NCBI GenBank assembly: GCA_046733355.1
Contig: JBKPOZ010000031.1
Coordinates: forward strand, 1 to 64,000
Origin: VAZQ01 sp046733355
GTDB taxonomy: Bacteria > Pseudomonadota > Alphaproteobacteria > Rhizobiales > Xanthobacteraceae
Direction of reading: 5' to 3'
Length of the DNA: 64,000 nucleotides
The translations under genes and the position numbers were made by a program. Shown here piece after piece: positions 16,094-24,726 of the stretch. The notes beneath the pieces are model-generated. The model worked only from the letters and a program-made list of their open reading frames with translations, made no database searches and was not told the origin of the DNA. The stretch's first letter is position 1. Each line of letters starts with the position of its first letter.

Positions 16094-16921
16094 ATGATCG
16101 TTCGGCAATTCCTGCACTGGATGAGCACGGCTCCTGCCGCGGAACGAGCGGGTGCCACCGCAGCCCTGGCACGCGCCTATCTTTACAGCGAGCTCTCCGC
16201 CGACGATCGTGCCGCGGCCGAGGGCGCGCTTATCATGCTGCTCGACGATCCGTCGCCGGTTGTGCGGACCGAGCTCGCGCGGGCGCTGGCATTCAGCGAG
16301 GACGCGCCGCCTGCGGTTATTCTCGTCCTTGCCAATGACAAATCCGATATCGCGTTCTGGAACATTCGCCGCTATTGCTCGATGCTGACCTGGTCGAGCT
16401 GGTCGCGACCGGTACGGCGGAAGCGCAAGTGGCGATCGGCTTCTCCCGGTCGCGAGCTTGGGCCGCTCATCCGGCATCTGCGCGAGAGCGGACAGCTCAA
16501 TGCCGGTCTCGTTCTGCGGGCGCTGCTTTCCGGCCATGTGGAAATGTTTCTCTCCGCCCTGGCCGAGCTGTGCGATCTGGCCATCGCACGGGTCAGCGCG
16601 GTCGTATATGACGAGGACAGCAACGCGTTCCGGGCGTTATTCGACAAGGCGGGATTTCCGGCGGCGAGCTATCCCGCCTTCCGTGCAGCACTCGACGCCA
16701 TGCGTGAGGGCGGCTTCGACATGGGTGGAGCCATCAGGCTCAAGCGGCGCATCGTCGAGCGAGAGCTTACGCATTGTGCCGAGGAAGAGAACGGCGTGGA
16801 CGTGAGGCCGCTGCTTACCCTGCTACGCCGGTTTGCTGCCGAAGCAGCGCGGGAAGAGGCTCGCGTCTTTTGTCAAGAACTCGCCGGCGACGCGGACGAG
16901 GACTACCTCCTCGCCGCATGA
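16094..16921 (+). CDS. DUF2336-family protein with a locally shifted frame
   Basis: This 275-residue helical, HEAT-like protein resembles the alphaproteobacterial DUF2336 family, whose function is unknown. The N-terminal part (ALARAYLYSELSADDRAAAEGALIMLLDDPSPVVRTELARAL) and C-terminal part read normally. The segment at about residues 88-115 (FWNIRRYCSMLTWSSWSRP) does not. In the next frame, 16375-16440 reads MLDADLVELVATGTAEAQVAI, which is the expected family sequence. One indel near 16360-16370 and a restoring one near 16440 would explain this. The protein is also shorter than many DUF2336 members. Its stop overlaps the next gene's start (ATGA). Confidence 0.7.
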   Translation: MIVRQFLHWMSTAPAAERAGATAALARAYLYSELSADDRAAAEGALIMLLDDPSPVVRTELARALAFSEDAPPAVILVLANDKSDIAFWNIRRYCSMLTWSSWSRPVRRKRKWRSASPGRELGPLIRHLRESGQLNAGLVLRALLSGHVEMFLSALAELCDLAIARVSAVVYDEDSNAFRALFDKAGFPAASYPAFRAALDAMREGGFDMGGAIRLKRRIVERELTHCAEEENGVDVRPLLTLLRRFAAEAAREEARVFCQELAGDADEDYLLAA

Positions 16922-17883
16922 GTCATTTAACTCGATTCGCGCGCGCGCAAACGGGCGCGAGCGCCTTGGCGCTGTTGGTCGCTTTGGTGCTGAGTGGCGA
17001 AGCGGCCGCAACGGAACGAACTCGCCTGCTCGATGGTGCAAAGAGCTGGGGTTACCAGCTGCAGAAGGTCGAGCCCGACGAGATCGCCGCCTGTCCGTAC
17101 GACATGGTGGTCATCGACTATTCGCGCGACGGCAGCCAAGAGCTGGCGTTCACGCGTCAGGACCTGGCCAGGATGAAAAACAAGCCGGACGGCAGCCGGC
17201 GCATCGTGCTCTCGTATCTGTCCATCGGAGAGGCAGAGAAGTATCGGTATTACTGGCGCTGGTATTGGGGCTGGTTTTTTGGACTGCTGGCGCCAGACTG
17301 GCGGGGCGGGCAGAACCGCGAATGGCGCGGCAATTATGCGGCTCGCTACTGGATGGCCGATTGGCAGAACATCATCTTCAAGGGGCAGGACAGCTATCTG
17401 GACCGCATTATTAAGGCCGGGTTCGACGGCGCCTATCTCGACAAGGTGGATGAATACGAGGAAAAGAGCATCGCACGCGCGAACGCAAATGCGCGCGCCG
17501 ATATGATCGCGTTTGTCCGAGCCCTGGCTGCACACGCGCGCTCACGCGAGCCCGCGTTTCTCATCGTGCCGCAGAACGGAGAGGACTTGCTCGCGGATGC
17601 GAGCTACCGGGCCACCATTGACGGCGCCGGCAAGGAGGACCTGCTGTTCGGGGAAACGCGCACAGGGCGCGCGAACTCGCCGGAGGACATCAAGAACAAA
17701 GTCGCGCTTCTGGAGCTTCTGAGAAAAGACCGGAAGCCCGTGTTCGCGGTCGAATATCTCGATGCGCCTGCACAGATCGAGCGCGCGCGCGCAGAGCTGC
17801 TGGGCTACGGCTTTGTGCCATATTTCGCTGATCGCGCACTTGAGAAACTGCGCATCGGCGCCGTCCCGAATACCTCGCCCTGA
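16918..17883 (+). CDS. Secreted TM1410-like / GH114-type putative glycoside hydrolase
   Basis: This 321-residue protein has an N-terminal signal peptide (ALALLVALVLSGEAAA) and a TIM-barrel domain of the endo-alpha-1,4-polygalactosaminidase-related (TM1410, GH114) group. Characteristic strands are YDMVVIDYSRDG, RIVLSYLSIGEAEKYRYYW, FDGAYLDKVDEYE and PVFAVEYLDAP; the Asp in VVIDYS and the acidic residues in LDKVDEYE are candidate catalytic residues. It is probably periplasmic or outer-surface and may act on an amino-sugar polysaccharide, but activity is inferred from the fold only. Its ATG overlaps the DUF2336 stop by 4 bp. Confidence 0.8.
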   Translation: MSHLTRFARAQTGASALALLVALVLSGEAAATERTRLLDGAKSWGYQLQKVEPDEIAACPYDMVVIDYSRDGSQELAFTRQDLARMKNKPDGSRRIVLSYLSIGEAEKYRYYWRWYWGWFFGLLAPDWRGGQNREWRGNYAARYWMADWQNIIFKGQDSYLDRIIKAGFDGAYLDKVDEYEEKSIARANANARADMIAFVRALAAHARSREPAFLIVPQNGEDLLADASYRATIDGAGKEDLLFGETRTGRANSPEDIKNKVALLELLRKDRKPVFAVEYLDAPAQIERARAELLGYGFVPYFADRALEKLRIGAVPNTSP

Positions 17884-17893
17884 AAGGCACGTG

Positions 17894-18727
17894 TCAGTAC
17901 CCGAACTGCTCGCGCAGGATGCGCTCGTCGAGGCTGTGGCCTGGATCGAACAGCATCTGCATGCTGATTGAGCGATCCATGCTGATATCGACGCTGCTGA
18001 CCGAGCGCACTTCGTCGTGATCCGCCACTGCCGCGACCGGCCGCTTATCCGGCTCCACTACGTCGATCTGCACGCGTGCGCTGTCGGGAAGCAGCGCCCC
18101 GCGCCAGCGGCGCGGCCGGAACGGGCTGATCGGAGTCAGCGCCAGCAGCGGCGCACTGATGGGAATGATCGGTCCCTGCGCGGATAGATTGTAGGCAGTC
18201 GACCCGGCCGGAGTTGCAACCAGCACGCCGTCCGCGACGAGCTCCGCAAGTCGCTCCTGCCCATCCACGAGGATGCGCAGCCGCGCCGCCTGATACTTTT
18301 CGCGAAACAACGAGACTTCGTTGAAGGCATGAAATTCGAAACTTTGCTTGTCGCTGTCGTACGCGCACATCAGCAGCGGGTGAATCACGGCAACCTGTGC
18401 CGCCGCGATGCGCTCGAGGAGTTTATCCTCGCTGAACTCGTTCATGAGAAAGCCCACCGTTCCACGGTGCATGCCGTAGATCGGCTTGCCCGCACGCATG
18501 AACCTGTGCAGCGTCTGCAGCATGAGACCGTCGCCGCCTAGAGCGACAATAACCTCCGCGGATTCTGGAGGGACATTGCCGTACCTGGCCGTGAGTCGCT
18601 GCATTGACTGCTGCGCTTCCCAGATCGAGCTCGCTACGAAGGCAATCCGGTTGGGGGGTGCGACAGGCGGCGAATCGGCCACCGATTGAGCCGAGCCAAC
18701 TTGCGTAACGCGATTGCGTGGGCCCAT
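17894..18727 (-). CDS. nadK: NAD kinase
   Basis: This 277-residue NAD kinase phosphorylates NAD to NADP. The hallmark GGDG motif is in VIVALGGDGLMLQTLH, followed by MHRGTVGFLMNEF, the NE motif in AFNEVSLFR and the GSTAYN turn in VATPAGSTAYNLSAQGP. The first 25 residues are variable and a later start (for example just before PNRIAFVAS) is possible. It converges with the GH114-type gene, with only 10 bp between the stop codons and no clear terminator hairpin. Confidence 0.95.
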   Translation of the reverse strand: MGPRNRVTQVGSAQSVADSPPVAPPNRIAFVASSIWEAQQSMQRLTARYGNVPPESAEVIVALGGDGLMLQTLHRFMRAGKPIYGMHRGTVGFLMNEFSEDKLLERIAAAQVAVIHPLLMCAYDSDKQSFEFHAFNEVSLFREKYQAARLRILVDGQERLAELVADGVLVATPAGSTAYNLSAQGPIIPISAPLLALTPISPFRPRRWRGALLPDSARVQIDVVEPDKRPVAAVADHDEVRSVSSVDISMDRSISMQMLFDPGHSLDERILREQFGY

Positions 18728-18812
18728 TTCAGGAAATGCTATGCTGACGTGCGGCGCGGCTGCCCGGATATCGTAACAGCAAGATCGATCCTAGCCGCCG
18801 ACGGAGTTGCCC

Positions 18813-19172
18813 ATGGATCGCGCCATCCTCGTCTATACGACCTATCCTTCACTTGTCGAGGCGGAACGGGCCGGCCGCGTGCTGGTCGAGCGCCGGCTCT
18901 GCGCCTGCGTCAACATCCTTCCCGGCATGGTCTCGTATTACTGGTGGCAGGGCGCAATCGAGCGCGGCGAAGAAGTCGTCATGATCATCAAAACGCGTGC
19001 CTCGCTTGCAGAGCGCGTACGCGCTGCCGTGAAGGAGATGCATTCCTACACCACGCCGGCGCTTCTCGTAATCCCGCCCGAGAGCGTCGATCAGAGCTAT
19101 CTCGAATGGCTCCTCGCCGAGACGCAGCCGGCAACCACAGGACAGACGACTGAGGACAGACGACAGACATAG
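18813..19172 (+). CDS. cutA: Divalent-cation tolerance protein CutA
   Basis: This is a 119-residue CutA1 trimer-forming protein: AILVYTTYPSLVEAERAGRVLVERRLCACVNI, the YYWWQGAIERGEEVVMIIKT core and HSYTTPALLVIP. CutA is linked to copper tolerance, although its biochemical role is uncertain. The normal C-terminus ends about SYLEWLLAE. The remaining residues, ending TTGQTTEDRRQT, are encoded by a GACGAC-word repeat (19139-19169) of the kind found in intergenic gaps elsewhere in this window, so the repeat supplies the tail and stop codon. The ATG at 18813 was chosen over an upstream TTG. Confidence 0.93.
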   Translation: MDRAILVYTTYPSLVEAERAGRVLVERRLCACVNILPGMVSYYWWQGAIERGEEVVMIIKTRASLAERVRAAVKEMHSYTTPALLVIPPESVDQSYLEWLLAETQPATTGQTTEDRRQT

Positions 19173-19196
19173 AGCGGCTGCTTCCGTCGTCCGTGG
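19136..19196. repeat. GACGAC-word inverted repeat, copy A1
   Basis: The left part has ACAGACGACTGAGG followed by ACAGACGACAGAC; the right part reads TTCCGTCGTCCGTGGT. The arms are imperfectly complementary. It shares the words ACAGACGAC and GGAC/GTCC with the copies at 36320-36401 and 53901-54000. The left arm is translated as the end of CutA. Confidence 0.6.
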
Positions 19197-19498
19197 TGCG
19201 TTGGCTGAACCTGCGGCATTAGCCAACGTGTCGCGACGCCAGCAACTTCAGCAAACGTTAAGCATCGCCGACTAGCCTGCAGCAGGGGACACCTTTGCAA
19301 TGGCAGGCTCATTGCCGCGGGGTCCGTGCCCGCGCCGGATCTTGTACTGACAGTCTGTATCGCGTAGCTGCCAGTATGCGTAGCCGGCTTGGGTCACGGC
19401 AGCCGGCTTGCGGCGCCTTCCCAGGCCCGCAAGCCGGTCCACTATGCCAATCCCGCGCTCAATCTTCTGTAGCTTCGCGGCCACAGCGCCGCGCAAAG
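19173..19498. other. Gap without a recognisable gene (cutA to the Bug gene)
   Basis: Apart from the right arm of the GACGAC repeat at its start, I see no gene, RNA or clear promoter here. Open frames in this stretch are overlapping, Arg/Pro-rich readings typical of non-coding high-GC DNA. Confidence 0.5.
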
Positions 19499-20488
19499 AT
19501 GCGACATGAGCCCACGCGTCGCGGTGCGATGGGCATACTCCTCGCATCGCTCGCAGCTTTTCCGCGCGCAAGGCACACGCAGGCGCAGCAGCGTTATCCC
19601 ACGCGTCCCGTGCGGCTGATCCTGCCGTTCGGGGCTGCCGGCGTGGCGGATGTGACCGCAAGGCTCGCGGCCGAGAAGCTGGGCAACAAGCTCGGGCAGC
19701 GCTTCGTCGTCGAGAACCAACCCGGGCCGGGCGGCATTGCTGCCGCCCGCGCTGTGCTCTCGCAACCTGCGGACGGCCACACGCTTGGGCTCGTCAGCAA
19801 CGGCAACGCCGTTGCGGCAGCGCTCTATCGCGCACTGCCTTACGATGCGCTCAAGGATTTTTCGCCGATCTCCCTGATCGGATCATTCCATCTCGTTCTG
19901 GCCGCCAGTGCAGAGTCCGAGCTCAAGACTCTGGCCGATTTCATTGAGGCGGCACGCGCCCGGCCGGGCACTCTGAATGTCGGCACCATCAATGTGGGCA
20001 GCACGCAGCATTTGGGCGCGGCGCTTCTTAAATCAACGAGCGGGGTCGATTTTCAGATTGTCCCGTATCGCGCCTCGCCGGACGTGCTGGTGGCATTGCT
20101 CCCCAACGACGTGCAACTCATGCTCGATTTCTACGCGGCAATCAAACCAACCTTGCAGGAGGGTAAGCTGCGCGCGCTCGCAAGCTCGGGCCCGCAACGC
20201 TCACCGTTTCTTTCCGACGTTCCGACCGCGGCGGAGGCAGGTGTGCCGCATTATGAGGCGGTGTCCTGGAATGGCATTTGGGCCCGCAGCGGCACAGCAC
20301 CGGAATTGATCGGCGTCTTGAATGCGGAAATTGGCGAGATCGTTCGCACGGCGGAGATAAGGCAGCGCTATGCGGATCTCGGGATTGAGGCGCAGGCCAG
20401 CACGCCCGAAGAGTTGGGCACGCGGATCGAGCGTGATATCGCCAAGTGGCGGTCCGTCATCGAGCAGGCACAAATCCCGAAACAGTAG
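19499..20488 (+). CDS. Tripartite tricarboxylate transporter substrate-binding protein (Bug family)
   Basis: This 329-residue periplasmic binding protein of the TctC/Bug family begins with a short, Tat-like leader (RRGAMGILLASLAAF) followed by the classic YPTRPVRLILPFGAAGVADVTARL. GQRFVVENQPGPGGIAA and DGHTLGLVSNG are family motifs that form the carboxylate-binding cleft. Bug proteins usually work with TctA/TctB permeases, but none is encoded nearby, so this is an orphan component; many relatives carry dozens of such orphans. The ligand is unknown. The longer open frame upstream of 19499 looks non-coding. Confidence 0.88.
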   Translation: MRHEPTRRGAMGILLASLAAFPRARHTQAQQRYPTRPVRLILPFGAAGVADVTARLAAEKLGNKLGQRFVVENQPGPGGIAAARAVLSQPADGHTLGLVSNGNAVAAALYRALPYDALKDFSPISLIGSFHLVLAASAESELKTLADFIEAARARPGTLNVGTINVGSTQHLGAALLKSTSGVDFQIVPYRASPDVLVALLPNDVQLMLDFYAAIKPTLQEGKLRALASSGPQRSPFLSDVPTAAEAGVPHYEAVSWNGIWARSGTAPELIGVLNAEIGEIVRTAEIRQRYADLGIEAQASTPEELGTRIERDIAKWRSVIEQAQIPKQ

Positions 20489-20593
20489 GCCAGGGGCTCC
20501 TGCCCGCCCTCAATCGGGTATTTCGTGACGGAGATCACATTCACGCGCGGCCGGCCAGTCTAGCCTTTATCCATCCAAGAAGGATGGACGGCC

Positions 20594-20800
20594 ATGATCA
20601 AGCCCTGCATCTGGATGTTCCTGGTGGCCTCTCTGTTTGCGGCGACGACGTGGTGCTGTTTTGGAGCGATCACGCCAGCCGCCTGGCCCGTGGCTGTCGC
20701 CGTAAGCAACGGAGATCTGATCTGGAGCGCCGCGATGCTGCTCGTCGCCCTCGCATTTTTGCGCATCGCGAAAAAACCGAGAAAAAGCGCTGAGCAATGA
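20594..20800 (+). CDS. Small two-helix membrane protein, unknown
   Basis: This 68-residue open frame has two hydrophobic segments (WMFLVASLFAATTWCCFGAI and LIWSAAMLLVALAFL) and a basic C-terminal tail (RIAKKPRKS), consistent with an inner-membrane hairpin. A purine-rich stretch (AAGAAGGAT) lies upstream of the ATG, slightly far. I do not recognise a family. It lies alone between the Bug gene and tRNA-Thr. It may be spurious. Confidence 0.4.
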   Translation: MIKPCIWMFLVASLFAATTWCCFGAITPAAWPVAVAVSNGDLIWSAAMLLVALAFLRIAKKPRKSAEQ

Positions 20801-20806
20801 GCACAT

Positions 20807-20881
20807 TGGTGCCGGGTGAGAGATTTGAACTCCCGACCAACGGTTTACAAAACCGCTGCTCTACCACTGAGCTAACCCGGC
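20807..20881 (-). tRNA. tRNA-Thr (anticodon TGT)
   Basis: Read on the minus strand it begins GCCGGGTTAGCTCAGTGG, has an anticodon loop TTTGTAA between GCGGT and ACCGT, a T-arm with GTTCAAATC, an acceptor ending ACCCGGC and an encoded ACCA. The cloverleaf is complete at 75 bases with CCA. It reads the ACA codon. Confidence 0.96.
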
Positions 20882-21161
20882 GTTATTGCCTCTTTATCTT
20901 GCATGTAAGTGTGCCGAAACGCCGCCGCAGGTCGCGTGCGGTGAAGACGTGCCATTGCACGGCATGCCGCCTTGGCTGCCCGACCCGCGGACACGGCGCC
21001 CATTGCCTCTGCAAAGGGCGATATTCGGGGTTCCGCTTCGCGCCCGTTTACCCCTGGCCACTTCGCGGGCACGATAGCGCGGCTTGCCGCGGGGGATTCG
21101 CTCCCTACATAGGGATCAGTGTCGCGTCCCTCCCAGCCCCCTGCGATACGCGACATGAAGG

Positions 21162-21190
21162 AGCCCCGGCAGCGTAGAGTGGCCGGGGCT
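21162..21190 (-). terminator. Hairpin terminator after mipZ
   Basis: AGCCCCGGC and GCCGGGGCT form a perfect 9-bp stem with an 11-base loop, just past the mipZ stop on the minus strand. Only a short T-containing stretch follows, so the Rho-independent call is moderate. The remainder of 20882-21161 shows no gene. Confidence 0.6.
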
Positions 21191-21200
21191 TCGATTGCGT

Positions 21201-22124
21201 TTACTCGGCAATGATCTCGTGCAACTCGATGGGCGCTTGCCTGCTTGCGGCCCATTCGGCGTGTGCCGCCATCCGACTTTGCCGGCGTCCATCGAGGGGC
21301 AGCTTCAACTCCTGGATCAGGTCCATGAGCTCGGCCCGTGCGGCGGAATGAGAAACATTCGCTGGAACACCATGGGTGCTCTCCGTCACGTCATCGACAA
21401 CCGTGAGCCCCCGAGGGAAGAACTCGCGATAGACCAGGCGCTCCGCAAGACCTTCGCCGCTGCGGAACCCAAGTCGGGTTGCGAGCTGGGCCAGTCCTGT
21501 GAGCACCCTTTCATTCATCCGCGTATCCAGGGTGGAAACGCGATTGCGAATGACAAGCCAATCCATCTGGATGCCGTCAGCAAGGCGGCGCTGTTGTCTG
21601 GCCTCGCGTACCAGGCCGGCATAATGGCTCTCGCCGGTAATCGCATAACCGGCCGGGTCGATGCTGGCGAGCACGTCGAAATCGACGAAGCTGTCGTTGA
21701 GGGGCGTGATCAGCGTGTTCGCCATCGAATGTGCGAGGCGCGTGAGATGGCTGTCGGAACCGGCCGTATCGATCACGATGAAATCATGGCTGTCCTCGAT
21801 CGCGGTGAGCGCGTCAACGAAGCCGGTGAATTCGATGGCTTCATTATCGTCCAGGCTCTGCGTGCATCCGCGCGGAATGCAGAAATGCGATGGCGTGGAA
21901 AGCTCGACGCGACAGTGTCTGGCCCACTGACGCCGGTTCTCCACGTAGTGAGTGAGGCTTTTCTGCCGCAAATCGAGATCTAGGGTGGCGACGCGCTGGC
22001 CGAGGCTCAACAATGCGATCGCAACATGCATCGCGATGGTCGATTTGCCGACGCCGCCCTTTTCGTTCCCGAGCACAATGACGTGCGCCGACCGGGGCCG
22101 CAGCGTACTCGCCTGCACCAACAT
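21201..22124 (-). CDS. mipZ: Cell-division positioning ATPase MipZ
   Basis: This 307-residue ParA/MinD-type ATPase has a deviant Walker A NEKGGVGKST (20-29), the LDLDLRQKSLTHYVENR segment and the DFIVIDTAGSDSHLTRLAHSMAN Walker B region that mark MipZ. In Caulobacter, MipZ forms a gradient from the ParB-bound poles and stops FtsZ assembly away from midcell. It replaces MinCDE in most alphaproteobacteria, which supports the taxonomic placement. A hairpin follows the stop. A coiled-coil membrane protein lies 69 bp upstream on the same strand. Confidence 0.95.
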   Translation of the reverse strand: MLVQASTLRPRSAHVIVLGNEKGGVGKSTIAMHVAIALLSLGQRVATLDLDLRQKSLTHYVENRRQWARHCRVELSTPSHFCIPRGCTQSLDDNEAIEFTGFVDALTAIEDSHDFIVIDTAGSDSHLTRLAHSMANTLITPLNDSFVDFDVLASIDPAGYAITGESHYAGLVREARQQRRLADGIQMDWLVIRNRVSTLDTRMNERVLTGLAQLATRLGFRSGEGLAERLVYREFFPRGLTVVDDVTESTHGVPANVSHSAARAELMDLIQELKLPLDGRRQSRMAAHAEWAASRQAPIELHEIIAE

Positions 22125-22193
22125 CGTACCTACCTCGCGCCGGCTCTTTACCTTCTCATTGTGTTCAGGCGAGCAGAGTGGGGTGAGCTGTCT

Positions 22194-23114
22194 CTATGAT
22201 GTTCTTGCGGAGGCTACGCGCGCCGCGCGCTTCTGCAACGAGCGGATGCGCCGCGCGAGTGAGCCTTTCGAGTCGTCTCCTCCTGCTGTGAGTGCTGGGA
22301 ATGGGCTGCTTGCGGCGCCGCCATTGAGCGCTCCCGCGAGCGCGTCGAGCTCCGAAGCTTTGCCGGCAAGCATGGTCTCGATGGGCGAACCGAGGCCTTC
22401 GAGCGCATGCGCCACGCGCACTACTTCCCCCGCCACATCGTTGATGCGCTCGCGCAGGACGGCATTGGCCATGCGCTCGGACGCCCAGGTCGCTTCCACC
22501 TGCCGTTTCAGCGTGGCCATTTCGGTTTCGAGCCTGGTGATCTCGTCGAAGGACTGGCCCAACTGCTCCTCGAGGGCGCGGTTCTCCGCCCGCTGCGCTT
22601 CAATTGCAGCGGTATGGCGCTTCTCAGCCTCAGCGAGCTTGTCGCGCGCATCGACGAAGGCCATGACATCGTCCAGCTCGGCCTTCTCCTGCGCGAGCTT
22701 CCGCTCGGTTTGGGCAAGTGCCGCCCCTTTCACCGAAAGCTCGGCTTCCGCGACGCGCAGCTGCTCGTAAATGGTGCGCTCCTTTGCCGCGAGCGTCTCC
22801 AGCGCAACCGTCCTTCCGCCGAGCTCTGCCTTGAGCCGCGCGATCGTCGCGCTGGTTTTCCCGATTTCCGACAATTGGCTCGTGGTTTTGGCTTTCATCT
22901 GCGCAACGCCCCCTTCGAGGCGGCGCGTCGCAATAGCGATCTGGGCGTGTAGCTCGCCCATTTCGGCTTCGATGCCGGCGATGAGCGGTGGCTCCTCGAG
23001 CCGGCGCGCGGAAAAGCGCCTTAGCTGCGGCAGGAGCAGCCGCGTTCCAAAAAAGAGAAATGTGGCAACAAGAAACCCGATCGCGGAATAGATGACCGGT
23101 TCACTCATGAACAA
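22194..23114 (-). CDS. Membrane-anchored coiled-coil protein, unknown
   Basis: This 306-residue protein has one N-terminal membrane helix (VIYSAIGFLVATFLFFGTRLLL) followed by a long heptad-rich coiled coil from about residue 45 to 215, with segments such as TSATIARLKAELGGRTVALETL and DEITRLETEMATLKRQVEAT, and a low-complexity C-terminus ending in a basic patch. I know similar unnamed proteins from Hyphomicrobiales but no function. It shares direction with mipZ 69 bp downstream, so a role in cell-envelope or division organisation is conceivable but unproven. Start may be Met3. Confidence 0.72.
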   Translation of the reverse strand: MFMSEPVIYSAIGFLVATFLFFGTRLLLPQLRRFSARRLEEPPLIAGIEAEMGELHAQIAIATRRLEGGVAQMKAKTTSQLSEIGKTSATIARLKAELGGRTVALETLAAKERTIYEQLRVAEAELSVKGAALAQTERKLAQEKAELDDVMAFVDARDKLAEAEKRHTAAIEAQRAENRALEEQLGQSFDEITRLETEMATLKRQVEATWASERMANAVLRERINDVAGEVVRVAHALEGLGSPIETMLAGKASELDALAGALNGGAASSPFPALTAGGDDSKGSLARRIRSLQKRAARVASARTS

Positions 23115-23530
23115 AGCCCAGCCGGCGAACGCGGGCTTAACCTGAGCCTGCAGGATCGCATCGACAGGCTACCAACACTTGCTTGTTTTTTGCAAGGAAG
23201 AAGAGTGAGCAGGCGATGTCGTTCGCTCATTTTCTCCTCGCTCGCGCTTTGCGCAAACGAGGTGAGGAAACTCGCCGAAACGCACGCGGCCGCGGCTTAG
23301 ACTTTCCGCAGCCGCCGTCGCGCGAGGCAGCGTGTCATCCAAGACCCGAGGGCGTGGCGTGCTGTCGCAGAGCCGATCGATCACCTGGGTCGGTGTTGCT
23401 GCCGCTAACCGACGCTTAAGGTTAGCCAGCAATTTCCACGCGCAGTTAACGTTGCCAATGTCTTTGCGCAGTGAAATGGGCAGGGGCAAGCACAGGGACT
23501 GCAAGAGCGCTTGCCGGCGGCGATTGATCG
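23115..23530. other. Gap without a recognisable gene
   Basis: This is 416 bases upstream of the coiled-coil gene. A small palindrome (CTTGC, 8 bases, GCAAG) lies near 23177-23194. Open frames here are short and biased like reverse-strand shadows. Promoters for the divergent genes on either side probably lie here, but I cannot point to a convincing one. Confidence 0.5.
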
Positions 23531-23906
23531 ATGTCGAGGCGCAAAGTCGCACTCTGCGGTACCTTTATCGCGAGCCTGTTGGGCACGATAGACTGGGCGT
23601 TAGCGGGTTGCTGTCCGCCGGCCGTGGCTGCAGGGGCCAATTTTCACTGACCCCGGTCCTTGTTTGCGCCAGCCGATTGATGCGGCCCCGGGCGCATATC
23701 CCTATGTCGGCCACGTCTATGCCGGCTACCCCTATGGCGAGTACGGCCCGGGCGGATATCCTGGCGGCTTCTACAGCCCGTATCTCGGGTACCCCTATGC
23801 CGAGCCTTATCCGCCGCATGCTGTTTGGCCACGGCCACGATATTATCGGCATTACTCATCGCGCAGCACGCATGCGCCGGTGCGCGCGACGGCATTCGCA
23901 CGCTAG
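23531..23906 (+). pseudogene. Small secreted Tyr/Pro/Gly-rich protein with a single-base frameshift
   Basis: From the ATG at 23531 a signal peptide is encoded (SRRKVALCGTFIASLLGTID, cleavage after a WALAG-like site), but the frame meets TGA at 23648. In the next frame, from 23643, a coherent Tyr/Pro/Gly-rich protein continues to 23906 (PYVGHVYAGYPYGEYGPGGY). Dropping one T from the four-T run at 23641-23644 joins them into one protein of about 125 residues. This is either a true frameshift or a base-call error in the run. Such Tyr/Gly/Pro-rich small secreted proteins are common in Hyphomicrobiales and lack known function. Confidence 0.6.
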
Positions 23907-23920
23907 AGGTGGGTGCCTGC

Positions 23921-24724
23921 TCAGGCGCTCGTCCGCGAGGTGACGATGTACAGCGCAAGCGCCGCCGCGTTGGACACATTCAGGGTCTGCATTGCTCCCG
24001 GCAGGTGAAGCCGCACCAGCGAATCGCAGCTTTGCTTTGTGCGTTGCCGGAGCCCCTTGCCCTCGGCACCCAGAACAAGACCAAGCGGCAGCCGCCAATG
24101 CGCTCGGCCAAGCTGCGTTTCAGCCGCGGCCTCGAGGCCCAGAAGATGAAACCCGCGCGCGTGCAGTGTCTCCATCGCTTGCGCGAGATTCTGGACGGTA
24201 ACCAGCGGAACGCTTTCGAGCGCGCCGGACGCGGATTTCGCGAGCACGCCCGAGGCCTGGGGACTATGGCGCGCGGTGGTGATTACTGCTGCAACGCCGA
24301 ATGCGGCGGCTGTGCGCAGAATTGCTCCGACATTGTGCGGGTCTGTGATCTGGTCGAGCAGCAGCACAATGTCTGCGGGGATTTCTTCGAGCTCCGGAGA
24401 GGGCAGGGGATCGGCTTCGGCCAGAATACCATTGTGCACGGCGTCCGGGGTAAGCCTGCGGGCGATGGCATCGGGACGCACCAGCTCGGGTTTGATGGCA
24501 CCGAGAATGCCCTCGTCCTCGAGCCGGCGCGCGGCATTCTCCGTAGCAAGCAGCCGCCGGATGCGCCTTCTGGGATTCTGCAACGCCGCCTTTACCGAGT
24601 GCCAGCCATAGAGAATGACACCGGCGTCGCCTGATTTCCTGGCGACAAGTTTGGATTCCCACGGGTGGGGATGGTGCTTTCGGCGACGCTTTTGAGGCTC
24701 GAAAAGCTTGCGTTCCAACGTCAC
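23921..24724 (-). CDS. rlmB: SpoU/TrmH-family rRNA 2'-O-methyltransferase (RlmB-type)
   Basis: This 267-residue SPOUT methyltransferase probably methylates the 2'-O of a guanosine in 23S rRNA. The N-terminal basic tail and L30e-like substrate domain (VILYGWHSVKAALQNPRRRIRRLLATENA) are followed by the knotted catalytic domain: LDQITDPHNVGAILRTAAAFG, GLVLGAEGKGLRQ and LHLPGAMQTLNVSNAAALALY, the three SpoU motifs. The GTG at 24724 is preferred; the much longer open frame upstream is a shadow of the DMT-transporter gene. It follows that gene by 2 bp. Confidence 0.88.
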   Translation of the reverse strand: MTLERKLFEPQKRRRKHHPHPWESKLVARKSGDAGVILYGWHSVKAALQNPRRRIRRLLATENAARRLEDEGILGAIKPELVRPDAIARRLTPDAVHNGILAEADPLPSPELEEIPADIVLLLDQITDPHNVGAILRTAAAFGVAAVITTARHSPQASGVLAKSASGALESVPLVTVQNLAQAMETLHARGFHLLGLEAAAETQLGRAHWRLPLGLVLGAEGKGLRQRTKQSCDSLVRLHLPGAMQTLNVSNAAALALYIVTSRTSA

Positions 24725-24726
24725 TG

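Noticed and set aside
23332..23943. A 203-codon plus-strand frame over the gap and the frameshifted small secreted gene
   Set aside because: It has no signal peptide or family features and overlaps, in another frame, a better-supported signal peptide plus low-complexity body.
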